64,000 bases of DNA from Bacteroidales bacterium. GTDB lineage: Bacteria > Bacteroidota > Bacteroidia > Bacteroidales > VadinHA17. The notes below the pieces were generated by a model. It saw only the letters and a list, made by a program, of their open reading frames with translations. It had not been told where the DNA came from and made no database searches. The translations under genes and the position numbers were made by a program. Numbering within the stretch: position 1 is the first letter of the stretch; every line of letters starts with the position of its first letter. Location of the stretch: the NCBI GenBank assembly GCA_016715075.1, contig JADKBK010000014.1, positions 124,001-188,000 of the forward strand. The letters run 5' to 3'. Shown one piece after another: positions 46,361 to 54,896 of the stretch.

Positions 46361-47330
46361 ATGTCAGAAATAGTTGAAAAGCTTGAAGATTATGGATTGG
46401 CGAAGGACACTAAACCAAAAACATTGTTTTCACTTGTAGGAATAGTAGGAGCAGGTTCAGTAGGGCAGAATATTGCACGAATGGTAAGCTCAAGGGGACT
46501 GGATGTAATAATTCTTGACCTGAGTCAGGAAAAGATAGATCAGGCATACGAAGAGCTTACAAAAGAGCTGAACCGCATGATCGAACGATGGGGTATGACC
46601 AATTCAGAAAAGCTTGGCATTCTCTCAAGGATTAAGGGAACAACTGATTACAGCCGCTTCAGCAATTGTGATATCGTGATTGAAGCAGTAAAATCTTCTA
46701 CAAGGGAGGAGAGTCATGATCTGCGTATGAAGATTCTGAAGAAAATTGAAGAACATGTTGACAGGAATACAATCATTGCAACTAATTCTTCTACACAGGT
46801 AATAACCGAACTTTCAGCAGATCTGATATATAAGGATCGTTGCGTGAGTTTTCATTTCCTTACTCCGGAAGCAGATGCAAGAGTCGTGGAAATTGTAAAA
46901 AGGGCTCTATACTTCACAAACAGCCTATGAGAACACTATAAAATTTGCTAATCTGATTGGAAAAAAGGTTATCCCTGTGAAGGAATCACCCGGTATTATC
47001 AGCACCCGTCTTGTTGTTCCTCTGATCAATGAAGCCTGCGAGATACTGATGGAAGGCGTTGGAACAATGGAGGATATTGACCTGACAATGAAAGTCGGAT
47101 TTGGCCTGCCACTGGGCCCGTTTGAAATGGCCGACAAGATCGGGCTCGATAAGATACTCAGATGGTGCGAAAACCTCTATGACGAATTCGGTGATCTGAA
47201 GTACAAATCTTCTCCGCTGCTCAAGAAACTTGTAAGAGCCAATCAGTGGGGCAGACGTACCGGAAGAGGCTTTTATGAGTATAATAAGGACGGAGTTAAA
47301 ATAAACAGGAATAACTTTTTTGAATATTAA
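46361..47330 (+). CDS. hbd: 3-hydroxybutyryl-CoA dehydrogenase, one-base frameshift
   Basis: An NAD-dependent 3-hydroxyacyl-CoA dehydrogenase. The first frame stops at 46930 and the rest continues from about 46900 in another frame. Removing one A from the A5 run at 46897-46901 gives VVEIVKGLYTSQTAYENTIKFANLIGKKV and 322 residues. The N-terminal NAD fold GIVGAGSVGQNIARMV (near 27) and the catalytic His in CVSFHFLTPE (near 166) lie before the shift; the C-terminal domain (SPGIISTRLVVPLINEACEILMEGV ... GLPLGPFEMADKIGLD) follows. In a pta/ptb/buk context it supports reductive butyrate formation or branched acyl-CoA turnover. The shift is probably a base error. Confidence 0.88.
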
Positions 47331-47409
47331 TCAAGGAGATCAATGCGCCGTAAATAATTAACAGTGAGGCATCTGGATTTCCTGAAATAATTATAAATAT
47401 AAATCGATA

Positions 47410-48624
47410 ATGAAAGTATTAGTTCTGAACTGCGGAAGCTCTTCAATAAAATATCAGCTGATTGATATGAAATCAGAAGTTGTTCTCGCAAAAGGTATAG
47501 TGGAGAAGATCGGCTTAAAAGGCTCATTTCTGAAAAATGAGAGATTTGATGGTAATAAAGTAAAGCTAGATGGTGAGATTCTCGACCATCAGAGCGGCAT
47601 AGAATATATTCTTGGAATGATGATGAGCAAGGAAAGAGGTGTGATTAAAAGCCTTGATGAGATTGATGCCGTAGGCCACCGTGTTGTACATGGAGGTGAG
47701 ACATTCCAGGGCAGCTGTTATCTGGATGATGTTACAATAAAGGGAATTGAAGATTGTTCTGACCTCGCACCCCTTCACAATCCCGCAAACCTTAAGGGAA
47801 TATATGCAATGAAGAATCTTCTGCCAAAGGTTCCTCAGGTTGGTGTGTTTGATACCTCCTTTCACCAGACGATGCCCGATTATTCATTTATGTATGCATT
47901 GCCTTATTCACTCTATAAAAAATACGGGATCAGAAGGTATGGCTTTCATGGAACAAGCCACAGTTATGTTTCAAAAAGGGCATGCGAGATCCTGAATGTA
48001 GATTACAACTCTCTCAGAATTATTACATGTCATCTCGGAAACGGAGCATCAATAACTGCAATAAGGCATGGTAAATCAATGGATACTTCAATGGGACTCA
48101 CTCCCGTAGAAGGACTTATAATGGGAACAAGGTCAGGTGATGTGGATGCAGGCGTACTTACACTTATAATGGAAAAGGAAGAGATAGACTATTCTTCCCT
48201 GAATACCTTGCTTAATAAACACAGCGGTGTATTGGGAATATCAGGGATATCTTCCGATATGAGGGAAGTTGAAACAGCTGCAGCTGAGGGGGATGAACGT
48301 GCAGCACTGGCTCTTAAAATGTACGATTACAGGATAAAGAAATATATAGGTGCATACGCTGCCGCAATGGGCGGAGTCGATCTTATAATATTTACCGGAG
48401 GAGTTGGCGAAAACAGCTCTGAGACACGGGAAAATATCTGCAAGGACCTTGATTTCATCGGTATTGAATTTGATAAGCAGAAAAATGACGGTGTACGCGG
48501 CAAAGAGATAATTATAAGTAAAAAAGAGTCAAAAGTTACTGTGATGATCGTACCGACAAATGAAGAACTTGTGATTGCTACTGAGACGCGCGATATTGCT
48601 GAACACCGTTCAGTAGAAGGCTAA
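47410..48624 (+). CDS. ackA: Acetate kinase
   Basis: Makes ATP and acetate from acetyl phosphate. 404 residues. Motifs: LNCGSSSIKYQ near 5, GHRVVHGGETF near 88, FDTSFHQTMP near 154, RYGFHGTSHSYV near 179, CHLGNGASITAI near 212 and FTGGVGENSSETRE near 331. It lies between hbd and ptb1 in the fermentation block. Intact. Confidence 0.96.
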   Translation: MKVLVLNCGSSSIKYQLIDMKSEVVLAKGIVEKIGLKGSFLKNERFDGNKVKLDGEILDHQSGIEYILGMMMSKERGVIKSLDEIDAVGHRVVHGGETFQGSCYLDDVTIKGIEDCSDLAPLHNPANLKGIYAMKNLLPKVPQVGVFDTSFHQTMPDYSFMYALPYSLYKKYGIRRYGFHGTSHSYVSKRACEILNVDYNSLRIITCHLGNGASITAIRHGKSMDTSMGLTPVEGLIMGTRSGDVDAGVLTLIMEKEEIDYSSLNTLLNKHSGVLGISGISSDMREVETAAAEGDERAALALKMYDYRIKKYIGAYAAAMGGVDLIIFTGGVGENSSETRENICKDLDFIGIEFDKQKNDGVRGKEIIISKKESKVTVMIVPTNEELVIATETRDIAEHRSVEG

Positions 48625-48641
48625 CTTAATAAATAAATTCA

Positions 48642-49546
48642 ATGGTATTAAAGAACCTTAATGACCTTAGACGCCTGGTTGAAGGCGGACCGAGAAGGAA
48701 ACTAGTTCTGGCAGCAGCACAGGATCAGCATTCACTTGGAGCAGTATATAAGGCATGGAAAGAGAATATTGTTGAACCAATTCTTGTGGGAAACAGGAGA
48801 GTATACAAAATATCTGTGCATCAAATAATTATGATATAACCGGCCTGCAGATAGTGCACGAACCAAATACGGAAATGTCAGTCGAAATGGCTGTAAGGAT
48901 GGTGAGTGAAAAGCAGGGTGATGTACTTATGAAAGGAATGGTTGGAACCTCAACGCTGCTTAAATGTGTCCTGAATAAGGAATGGGGATTGAGAACAGGT
49001 AATCTGCTCTCACATTTTGCCCTTTTCGAGGTCGATACATATCATAAAGTGATTGCTGTAACCGATGTGGCAATGAATATTGCACCCAACCTGAAGGAAA
49101 AAATCGCAATTGTAAATAATTCAGTAGCATGCCTGAACAGGCTGGGATATAAAATACCGAAAGTTGCTGTTCTGGGTGCGGTTGAAATGGTGAATGAGAA
49201 CATGGAGGCGACCCTTCATGCCGCACTTCTCTCAAAAATGAATCAGCGCGATCAGATTAAAAACTGCATAATCGACGGTCCCCTGGCATTTGATAATGCA
49301 GTGAGTCTTATCAGCGCTCAGAACAAGGGTATCAAGAGTGAGGTCGCCGGAGATACTGATCTGCTTCTTATGCCTGACATTGAGGTCGGGAATGTTTTAT
49401 ATAAGTCATTGGTATTCTTTGCAAAAGCTAAAGTTGCTTCAATAATCCTCGGAGCACAGGTGCCTATCGTACTAACATCCAGGTCTGATTCAGAACAGGC
49501 AAAATTTGACAGTATCCTGTTGTCAGCCGCAGCAAGCAGATGGTAA
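48642..49546 (+). CDS. ptb: Phosphate butyryltransferase paralogue 1, one-base frameshift
   Basis: Exchanges CoA for phosphate on butyryl- or branched acyl-CoA. The frame from 48642 breaks after 65 codons. Adding one G to the GG at 48796-48797 gives VGNRESIQNICASNNYDITGLQIVHEPN and a 301-residue protein, the family norm. C-terminal features: VLMKGMVGTSTLL near 93, QRDQIKNCIIDGPLAFDNAVS near 203 and LLLMPDIEVGNVLYKSLVFF near 243. It lies 17 bases after ackA; a second paralogue follows 4 bases later. Confidence 0.88.
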
Positions 49547-49550
49547 GCTT

Positions 49551-50453
49551 ATGATTACTTCCCTTGAACAAATGGTTGAAAATGTGATGGCGCTTAAAAT
49601 TAAGCGCCGTATCGCTGTTGCATGGGCACAGGATTCCAATACCATCGGGGCCCTTCATAAGGCAGTTACAGGGGGCTTTGCCGAAGCTCTGATGATTGGA
49701 AAGCGTGATGAAATCATTAATTTATGCCATAACGCGGGGATAGATGATAAGTTTTTTACCATTATTCCATCGGAAAATGAAATAAAGGCCTGCAGGGAAG
49801 CAGTGATGATGGCAAGGAACGGAGAGGCTGACATTGTAATGAAAGGCCTTGTGGGCAGTGATATATTTCTCAGGGCGGTGATGGACAAGGAAAACGGTCT
49901 GATGCTTCCTGATGCGGTTCTGAGCTACGTAGGTGCTATTCAGATACCAGCTTATCATAAGCTGCTGTTTATCACCGATCCTGCCGTAATCCCTTTTCCC
50001 GATCTGGATCAGAAGATTGCAATGGTAAAATATGCCGTTGAAATGACCTCAAGGTTTGGAATCAAAAAACCTAAAATTGCCCTCATCGGTGCATCCGAAA
50101 AGATGAGCCGCCATTTCTCAAATAATGTCGACTATGCCATAATGTGCAAGATGGCTGACAGGGATCAGATAAAGAACTGCACACTGGATGGTCCGATTGA
50201 TCTTTTTCTTGCATGCGATAAGAAAAGTGTTGCAATAAAAGGGGTTGAAACAAGTATAAATGGTGATGCGGATGTCCTACTCTTTCCATCTCTCGAAGCC
50301 AGCAATCCTTTTTACAAGGGTCTGATGCTATTTGCATCGGGCGAGTTGGCAGGATTGATCAGAGGCACCCCTAAACCTGTTGTTTTGATGTCCCGCAGCG
50401 AAAGTGAAAAATCTAAATATTTCTGTATTGCCCTTTCTTGCCTGATGGCATAA
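49551..50453 (+). CDS. ptb: Phosphate butyryltransferase paralogue 2
   Basis: An intact 300-residue homologue of the preceding gene, starting at ATG 49551 (MITSLEQMVENV). It shares the same blocks: DIVMKGLVGSDIFLRAVMDKENGL near 97, MADRDQIKNCTLDGPIDLFLACD near 202 and VLLFPSLEASNPFYKGLMLFASG near 243. The two paralogues differ clearly along their length, so they may prefer different acyl groups (for example straight-chain and branched) or form a mixed oligomer; both are inference. Followed by buk. Confidence 0.92.
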   Translation: MITSLEQMVENVMALKIKRRIAVAWAQDSNTIGALHKAVTGGFAEALMIGKRDEIINLCHNAGIDDKFFTIIPSENEIKACREAVMMARNGEADIVMKGLVGSDIFLRAVMDKENGLMLPDAVLSYVGAIQIPAYHKLLFITDPAVIPFPDLDQKIAMVKYAVEMTSRFGIKKPKIALIGASEKMSRHFSNNVDYAIMCKMADRDQIKNCTLDGPIDLFLACDKKSVAIKGVETSINGDADVLLFPSLEASNPFYKGLMLFASGELAGLIRGTPKPVVLMSRSESEKSKYFCIALSCLMA

Positions 50454-50497
50454 TCCTGTAGGGATATTGAAGCTTAACCTGAAATACCAGTTTTTTT

Positions 50498-51574
50498 ATG
50501 GAGAAAAGATTAATACTGGCAATAAATCCAGGATCCACATCCACTAAGTTTTCTCTTTTTGAAGAGACTAGGTTGATTTTCGAAAAAAACCTCAGGCACT
50601 CACCTGAAGATCTGTCACCCTACGGAAGGATAGCGGATCAGTTTAATTTCAGAAAAGATCTGATAATGAGTGAGCTTATCGAAAGAAAGATAGATCTGGC
50701 TGAAATTAAGATAGTTGTGGGAAGAGGAGGTCTTGTAAGTCCTATTGAATCAGGCGTCTACAGGGTTAATCAGAAAATGAAGGATCACCTCAATGCCGAA
50801 CTTTTCGGCTCTCATGCCTGTAATCTTGGAGCTCTTATTGCGGATGATATTGTGTCAACATTGCCGGGAGCAGAAGCCTATATTGTTGATCCGGTGGTTG
50901 TTGATGAACTGCAACCAGTTGCAAGGATCAGCGGCCATCCTGAAATTGAGAGAAGGTCAATATTCCATGCACTTAATCAGAAGGCTGTAGCCAGGATTCA
51001 TGCTGCCTCAGTCAACAGGCAATATGAAGAGCTGAACCTCGTAATAGCTCATATGGGCGGAGGATTAAGTGTAGGAGCACATAAAAGAGGAAGGGTAGTG
51101 GATGTAAATAATGCTCTGAATGGAGACGGTCCATTTTCTCCTGAACGTTCGGGAGGACTTCCAGCCGGTCAGCTTGTTGATCTCTGCTTCAGCGGCAGGT
51201 TTTCTCACTCTGAGATTAAGGCGATGATTACCGGGAAAGGTGGAATGACTGCATATCTGGGCACAAACGATTATATTGACATCTGCGGACGTGCCGACAA
51301 TGGGGAAGCTTCTGCAACTCTAATCAGGGACGCTTTCATTTACCAGGTCGGAAAGGAGATTGGGGCAATGGCAACAGCATTATACGGTTATGTTGATGCG
51401 ATTATTCTGACAGGAGGCATCGCACATCACAGTAATACGGTGAAGAAAATTAAATCTATGGTTGATTTCATCTCTGAAGTTATAATATATCCTGGTGAAG
51501 ACGAGTTGAAAGCGCTGGCTTTTAACGGATTGCTTGCACTTGATGGGAAGGTGGAGATTAAGACATATAAGTGA
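50498..51574 (+). CDS. buk: Butyrate kinase
   Basis: Transfers phosphate from butyryl phosphate to ADP, giving ATP and butyrate (or a branched-chain acid). 358 residues. Motifs of the acetate/butyrate kinase fold: LAINPGSTSTKFSLFEE near 5, VGRGGLVSPIESGVY near 74, VIAHMGGGLSVGAHKRGRVVDVNNALNGDGPFSPERSGGLP near 185 and ILTGGIAHHSN near 305. Last gene of the fermentation block. Intact. Confidence 0.95.
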   Translation: MEKRLILAINPGSTSTKFSLFEETRLIFEKNLRHSPEDLSPYGRIADQFNFRKDLIMSELIERKIDLAEIKIVVGRGGLVSPIESGVYRVNQKMKDHLNAELFGSHACNLGALIADDIVSTLPGAEAYIVDPVVVDELQPVARISGHPEIERRSIFHALNQKAVARIHAASVNRQYEELNLVIAHMGGGLSVGAHKRGRVVDVNNALNGDGPFSPERSGGLPAGQLVDLCFSGRFSHSEIKAMITGKGGMTAYLGTNDYIDICGRADNGEASATLIRDAFIYQVGKEIGAMATALYGYVDAIILTGGIAHHSNTVKKIKSMVDFISEVIIYPGEDELKALAFNGLLALDGKVEIKTYK

Positions 51575-51723
51575 GATTATGACCTGATCACCATAACTGG
51601 CCCTGACCCTCCAACCACCCGCAGGAGGGCTAAAACTCACTGATACTGCTGTCTGGATTATACTGTTATTTTACCCCCTGAAGGGTCATAGGGCAGTCAG
51701 GAGTGGTGAAATCTTTAGTTGTT

Positions 51724-52413
51724 TCAAGGATTACTTAAGGCAACGGGTATAATCTTCCCATTCATAAACCTGTGGCAATTCAATGCGAAATATGAGATGA
51801 ACGGCGCAATTTCACTCGCCAGAACAGGAGCTTTATACCCGGGGAAAGCTGCCTCCAGCATCTCCGTCTGTACAGCACCGAGGGCTATACAGTTGACACT
51901 TATACCGGAATCCCTGAACTCTACTGCCAGGCACTCTGAAAGGGTCGCAATTGCAGCTTTTGAAGCACTGTAGTAGGCGAGACCACTGAATTTTACACTT
52001 CCCTGGAAGCCTCCCATGCTTGAAATATTAACTATATGGGATCCCTCATTCATCAGAGGTTTTAGAATACGGATAACAGACGCAGGCCCGAAAAAATTTG
52101 TTTCCATCATTAACCTTGCCTCTTTATCTGATGTATTCATAAATTCTTCCGAAATGAGAGTTCCTGCCATATTAATCAGTATATCAACATTTTTAAAATG
52201 TTTCAGGATTTTATCTCTGTATGTGCCGGAAGGTTCATCCTGTACGGTAAGGTCACTCTCCACCGCAAATATATTTGGCGAAGTCTCTGAAAGAGAATCG
52301 AGCGCCTTTTTAGTTCTTCCTGTCACAATTATATGATTGTCAGGATCTTGTGAAAGATATAGCACGACCTCTTTTCCGATTCCGCGGCTTCCGCCATTGA
52401 CAATAATATTCAT
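51724..52413 (-). CDS. Short-chain dehydrogenase/reductase
   Basis: A 229-residue NAD(P)-dependent oxidoreductase of the SDR family. Visible: the cofactor loop VNGGSRGIGKEV near 5, DILINMAGTL near 75, the active-site Ser in VNISSMGG near 125 and the YYSASKAAI motif near 147 with catalytic Tyr and Lys. The C-terminus is short but in range. Substrate unknown. It converges with buk, with 149 bases of C/G-rich low-complexity sequence between. Confidence 0.88.
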   Translation of the reverse strand: MNIIVNGGSRGIGKEVVLYLSQDPDNHIIVTGRTKKALDSLSETSPNIFAVESDLTVQDEPSGTYRDKILKHFKNVDILINMAGTLISEEFMNTSDKEARLMMETNFFGPASVIRILKPLMNEGSHIVNISSMGGFQGSVKFSGLAYYSASKAAIATLSECLAVEFRDSGISVNCIALGAVQTEMLEAAFPGYKAPVLASEIAPFISYFALNCHRFMNGKIIPVALSNP

Positions 52414-52728
52414 TGGATTGGATGTATTAATAGTTTGAACAGATGATTCTGAACATTAATCTCGTTTAAATATAACTATTTTCTGATAGGTGCAATTTAA
52501 CATTTTGACATATTTCCAATGTGGTCTTTTTGGAATTCTGTTATGAACATTTTAAAAGTGAATGATGTTTCAGATTATATTGCCGGATGAAAGCTGTTAA
52601 CTGTAACATAATAATCATGTATAAATATTTGCCATTAGTCGTATATTTGCGGGTAATTTTATATAAACTGACTTTCTGAAAAGAATCTGTTCATATCCTA
52701 AAATGGAGATTTAATAAATAAAAGAACT
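52414..52728. other. Divergent gap between SDR and proC
   Basis: An AT-rich gap of 315 bases. The only supported element is a TATATTTG box at 52642-52649, a match to the -7 consensus, 79 bases upstream of proC. No ORF, RNA or repeat recognised. Confidence 0.5.
52642..52649 (+). promoter_or_regulatory. Candidate -7 box for proC
   Basis: TATATTTG matches TAnnTTTG exactly. The expected -33 TTTG is not found at 19-21 bases, so confidence is limited. Confidence 0.4.
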
Positions 52729-53528
52729 ATGAAAAATGATAAGGTGTCGATAATTGGCTGCGGGAATATTGGATTGTCTCTCTTCTGCAGGGCCTTCTGA
52801 AAGAAAACAATATTCCTCACGAAAATATAACAGTTACCAGGAGGAATATACAGGAACTGGCATATCTTAAGGCAGATGGGGTAAGGATCACCAGTGATAA
52901 TGCAGCAGCCGTTAAAGAATCCAATCTTATAGTTATAGCAGTTAAACCATATAATATTGTTGAAGTGCTTGAGGAGATTAAGGAATATCTTGATCCACAG
53001 AAGCATGTGCTTATCTCAGTAACCGCAGGTACAACATTAAGCCAGATCCAGGATGCAATTGGAATCTCCATGCCTGTTTTCAGGGCTATGCCCAATATTT
53101 CTGCAAGTGTTGGCAGGTCTGTATCATGTATTTGCCATAACAATGAAGGAAAAAAGGACATTGAATCGGTGACGTCACTTTTTGATAATTTAGGTACCAC
53201 AATGACAATTGATGAGGAATTGATGCAGTCAGCAACAATTCTGGGTGCCTGCGGAATAGCATATGTGCTTCGTTTCATAAGGGCAATGATCCAGGGAGGA
53301 ATACAGATCGGCTTCGATGCAAAAACTGCCAGTGCAATAGTAAACCAGACTGTTAAAGGTGCAGCTGAATTATTAATTGAACGCAAGGAACATCCTGAAT
53401 TTGAAATTGATAAAGTTACGACACCAAAGGGTTGTACTATTGTCGGGCTGAACGAAATGGAGCATAATGGTTTCAGCTCATCACTTATCAAGGGAATCGT
53501 TGCATCGTATGAAAAGATTGAAAAATAG
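52729..53528 (+). CDS. proC: Pyrroline-5-carboxylate reductase, frameshifted near the N-terminus
   Basis: Last step of proline synthesis. The frame from ATG 52729 reads MKNDKVSIIGCGNIGLSLF and stops after 23 codons; the rest is open in another frame to 53528. Removing one TC from TCTCTCTT at 52777-52784 gives GCGNIGLSLLQGLLKENN, matching the family spacing after GCGNxG, and 265 residues, the family norm. Later motifs: VIAVKPYNIVEVLEEI near 68, FRAMPNISASVG near 119 and the C-terminal helices with ILGACGIAYVLRFIRAM near 168. A base error or dinucleotide slippage is likely. Confidence 0.88.
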
Positions 53529-53661
53529 TTCATCAGATTTCTCTTGTCAGCATTATAAAAAGATTGGATTTCCAAAATATTATTTGCGGGAATTATTCGT
53601 TTATTTGTATCACGGATAAAAAATAAAATTGGATTATATGTTTCCCATTTGCGCCATTATT

Positions 53662-54231
53662 ATGAACAGATTTTTTAAAAGGATTACCATTCTTACAACC
53701 TGTATTATATTTGGTTCATTATCAGTTATCTCTGCGCAGAATCCAAGAGATGAAACGCCGCCTCTTCGTGAGAGATTATTTTATGGAGGAAGCTTTGGAC
53801 TGCAATTCGGGACATATACCAATATAAATGTAACACCTATGGTAGGATTGTGGGTAAGACCGCGTATTGCAATTGCTGCAGGCCCCAATTTCACCTATTA
53901 TAAGGATCCATATATTAAGACAACAATGTATGGAGGCAACGCTTATGTCCAATTTGTTCCTGTAAGGGATATCAATAATGCAATTCCCATTGGACTCCAT
54001 ATGGGTATCTTTCTCCATCTGGAAGATGAGTTGTTAAGCCTGGAATCTGCCGTATGGGACCCCCGGAATACCGGTAACAGATTCCTCGTTAACACTCTTT
54101 TGGGCGGATTTGGAATAAGTCAGCAACTCGGAATGAGATCATCTCTCAACCTGATGTTTTTATGGACGTTAACAGATTCAGGATATTCACTTTACAACAA
54201 TCCTGAAATAAGGGTAAGCTTCAGTTTCTGA
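53662..54231 (+). CDS. Exported protein, probable small outer-membrane beta-barrel
   Basis: 189 residues from ATG 53662 (MNRFFKRITILTTC), with a signal peptide ending in VISAQ. The mature part alternates short strands with aromatic ends (FYGGSFGLQFGTYTNINVTPMVGLWVRPRIAIAAGPNFTYY) and closes with EIRVSFSF, the terminal Phe typical of outer-membrane barrels. No named family recognised. It stands alone between proC and slyD; function unknown. Confidence 0.7.
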   Translation: MNRFFKRITILTTCIIFGSLSVISAQNPRDETPPLRERLFYGGSFGLQFGTYTNINVTPMVGLWVRPRIAIAAGPNFTYYKDPYIKTTMYGGNAYVQFVPVRDINNAIPIGLHMGIFLHLEDELLSLESAVWDPRNTGNRFLVNTLLGGFGISQQLGMRSSLNLMFLWTLTDSGYSLYNNPEIRVSFSF

Positions 54232-54321
54232 CGTTTTTTATCTCATAATCAATTATTATTCTGCCCTGAAAATCAGAATAAATTAATGCATATTACAATA
54301 TTACCGGGTAGTAATTTAAAT

Positions 54322-54329
54322 TATATTTG
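54322..54329 (+). promoter_or_regulatory. Candidate -7 box for slyD
   Basis: TATATTTG, an exact match to TAnnTTTG, 30 bases upstream of the slyD ATG. No clear -33 element. Confidence 0.45.
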
Positions 54330-54359
54330 TGGCGCTTTTAAAAACAAAAAAGATCTGAC

Positions 54360-54896
54360 ATGAAAATTGAAAAAAATAAAATGGTTTCGCTTATCTATGA
54401 ACTGAGGGAGGGTGATGCTGAAGGAAGAGTACTTGAAACTCTCGATGAGAACAGACCACTTACATTCATATATGGAACAGGAAGACTGCTTCCTTTTTTT
54501 GAGTCAAATATCAGTGAGCTCAAGAACGGTGAAGATTTCAAATTCACTCTTAATGCCGAAGTGGCTTACGGAGAGAGAAGGGAAGATATGATTATTGATA
54601 TACCTATTTCTGTCTTCGAAACCGACGGCAAGATCAATGAGGATATTTGCAGGGTTGGAAATGAGGTCCCAATGATGGACACCGAAGGCAATCCGCTCAA
54701 CGGAATAATAAATGAGATTACTGATACATTTGTAAAGATGGATTTCAATCATCCGATGGCAGGACTTGATCTTTTCTTTTCAGGCAAAATAGTAGAGGTA
54801 AGGGAAGCAAGTGAACATGAACTGGCAGGCACAGCACATTCCTGTTCAGGCTGCGGAAGCGAATCCAGCTCTGGTTGTGGCGGAAGCTGCGGATGA
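54360..54896 (+). CDS. slyD: SlyD-type FKBP peptidyl-prolyl isomerase
   Basis: A cytoplasmic folding catalyst and metal-binding chaperone. 178 residues: FKBP domain halves (KMVSLIYELREGDAEGRVLE; YGTGRLLPFFESNISELKNGEDFKFTL) surrounding the insert-in-flap chaperone domain near 70-125, and a Cys/Ser/Gly-rich tail (CSGCGSESSSGCGGSCG) that would bind metals such as Ni or Zn. The dicarboxylate symporter gene overlaps or follows immediately. Confidence 0.93.
   Translation: MKIEKNKMVSLIYELREGDAEGRVLETLDENRPLTFIYGTGRLLPFFESNISELKNGEDFKFTLNAEVAYGERREDMIIDIPISVFETDGKINEDICRVGNEVPMMDTEGNPLNGIINEITDTFVKMDFNHPMAGLDLFFSGKIVEVREASEHELAGTAHSCSGCGSESSSGCGGSCG

Noticed and set aside
51609..51635. Hairpin CCCTCC/GGAGGG after buk as a terminator
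   Set aside because: The stem is only 6 bp with an 11-base loop and no T-run follows on either strand.
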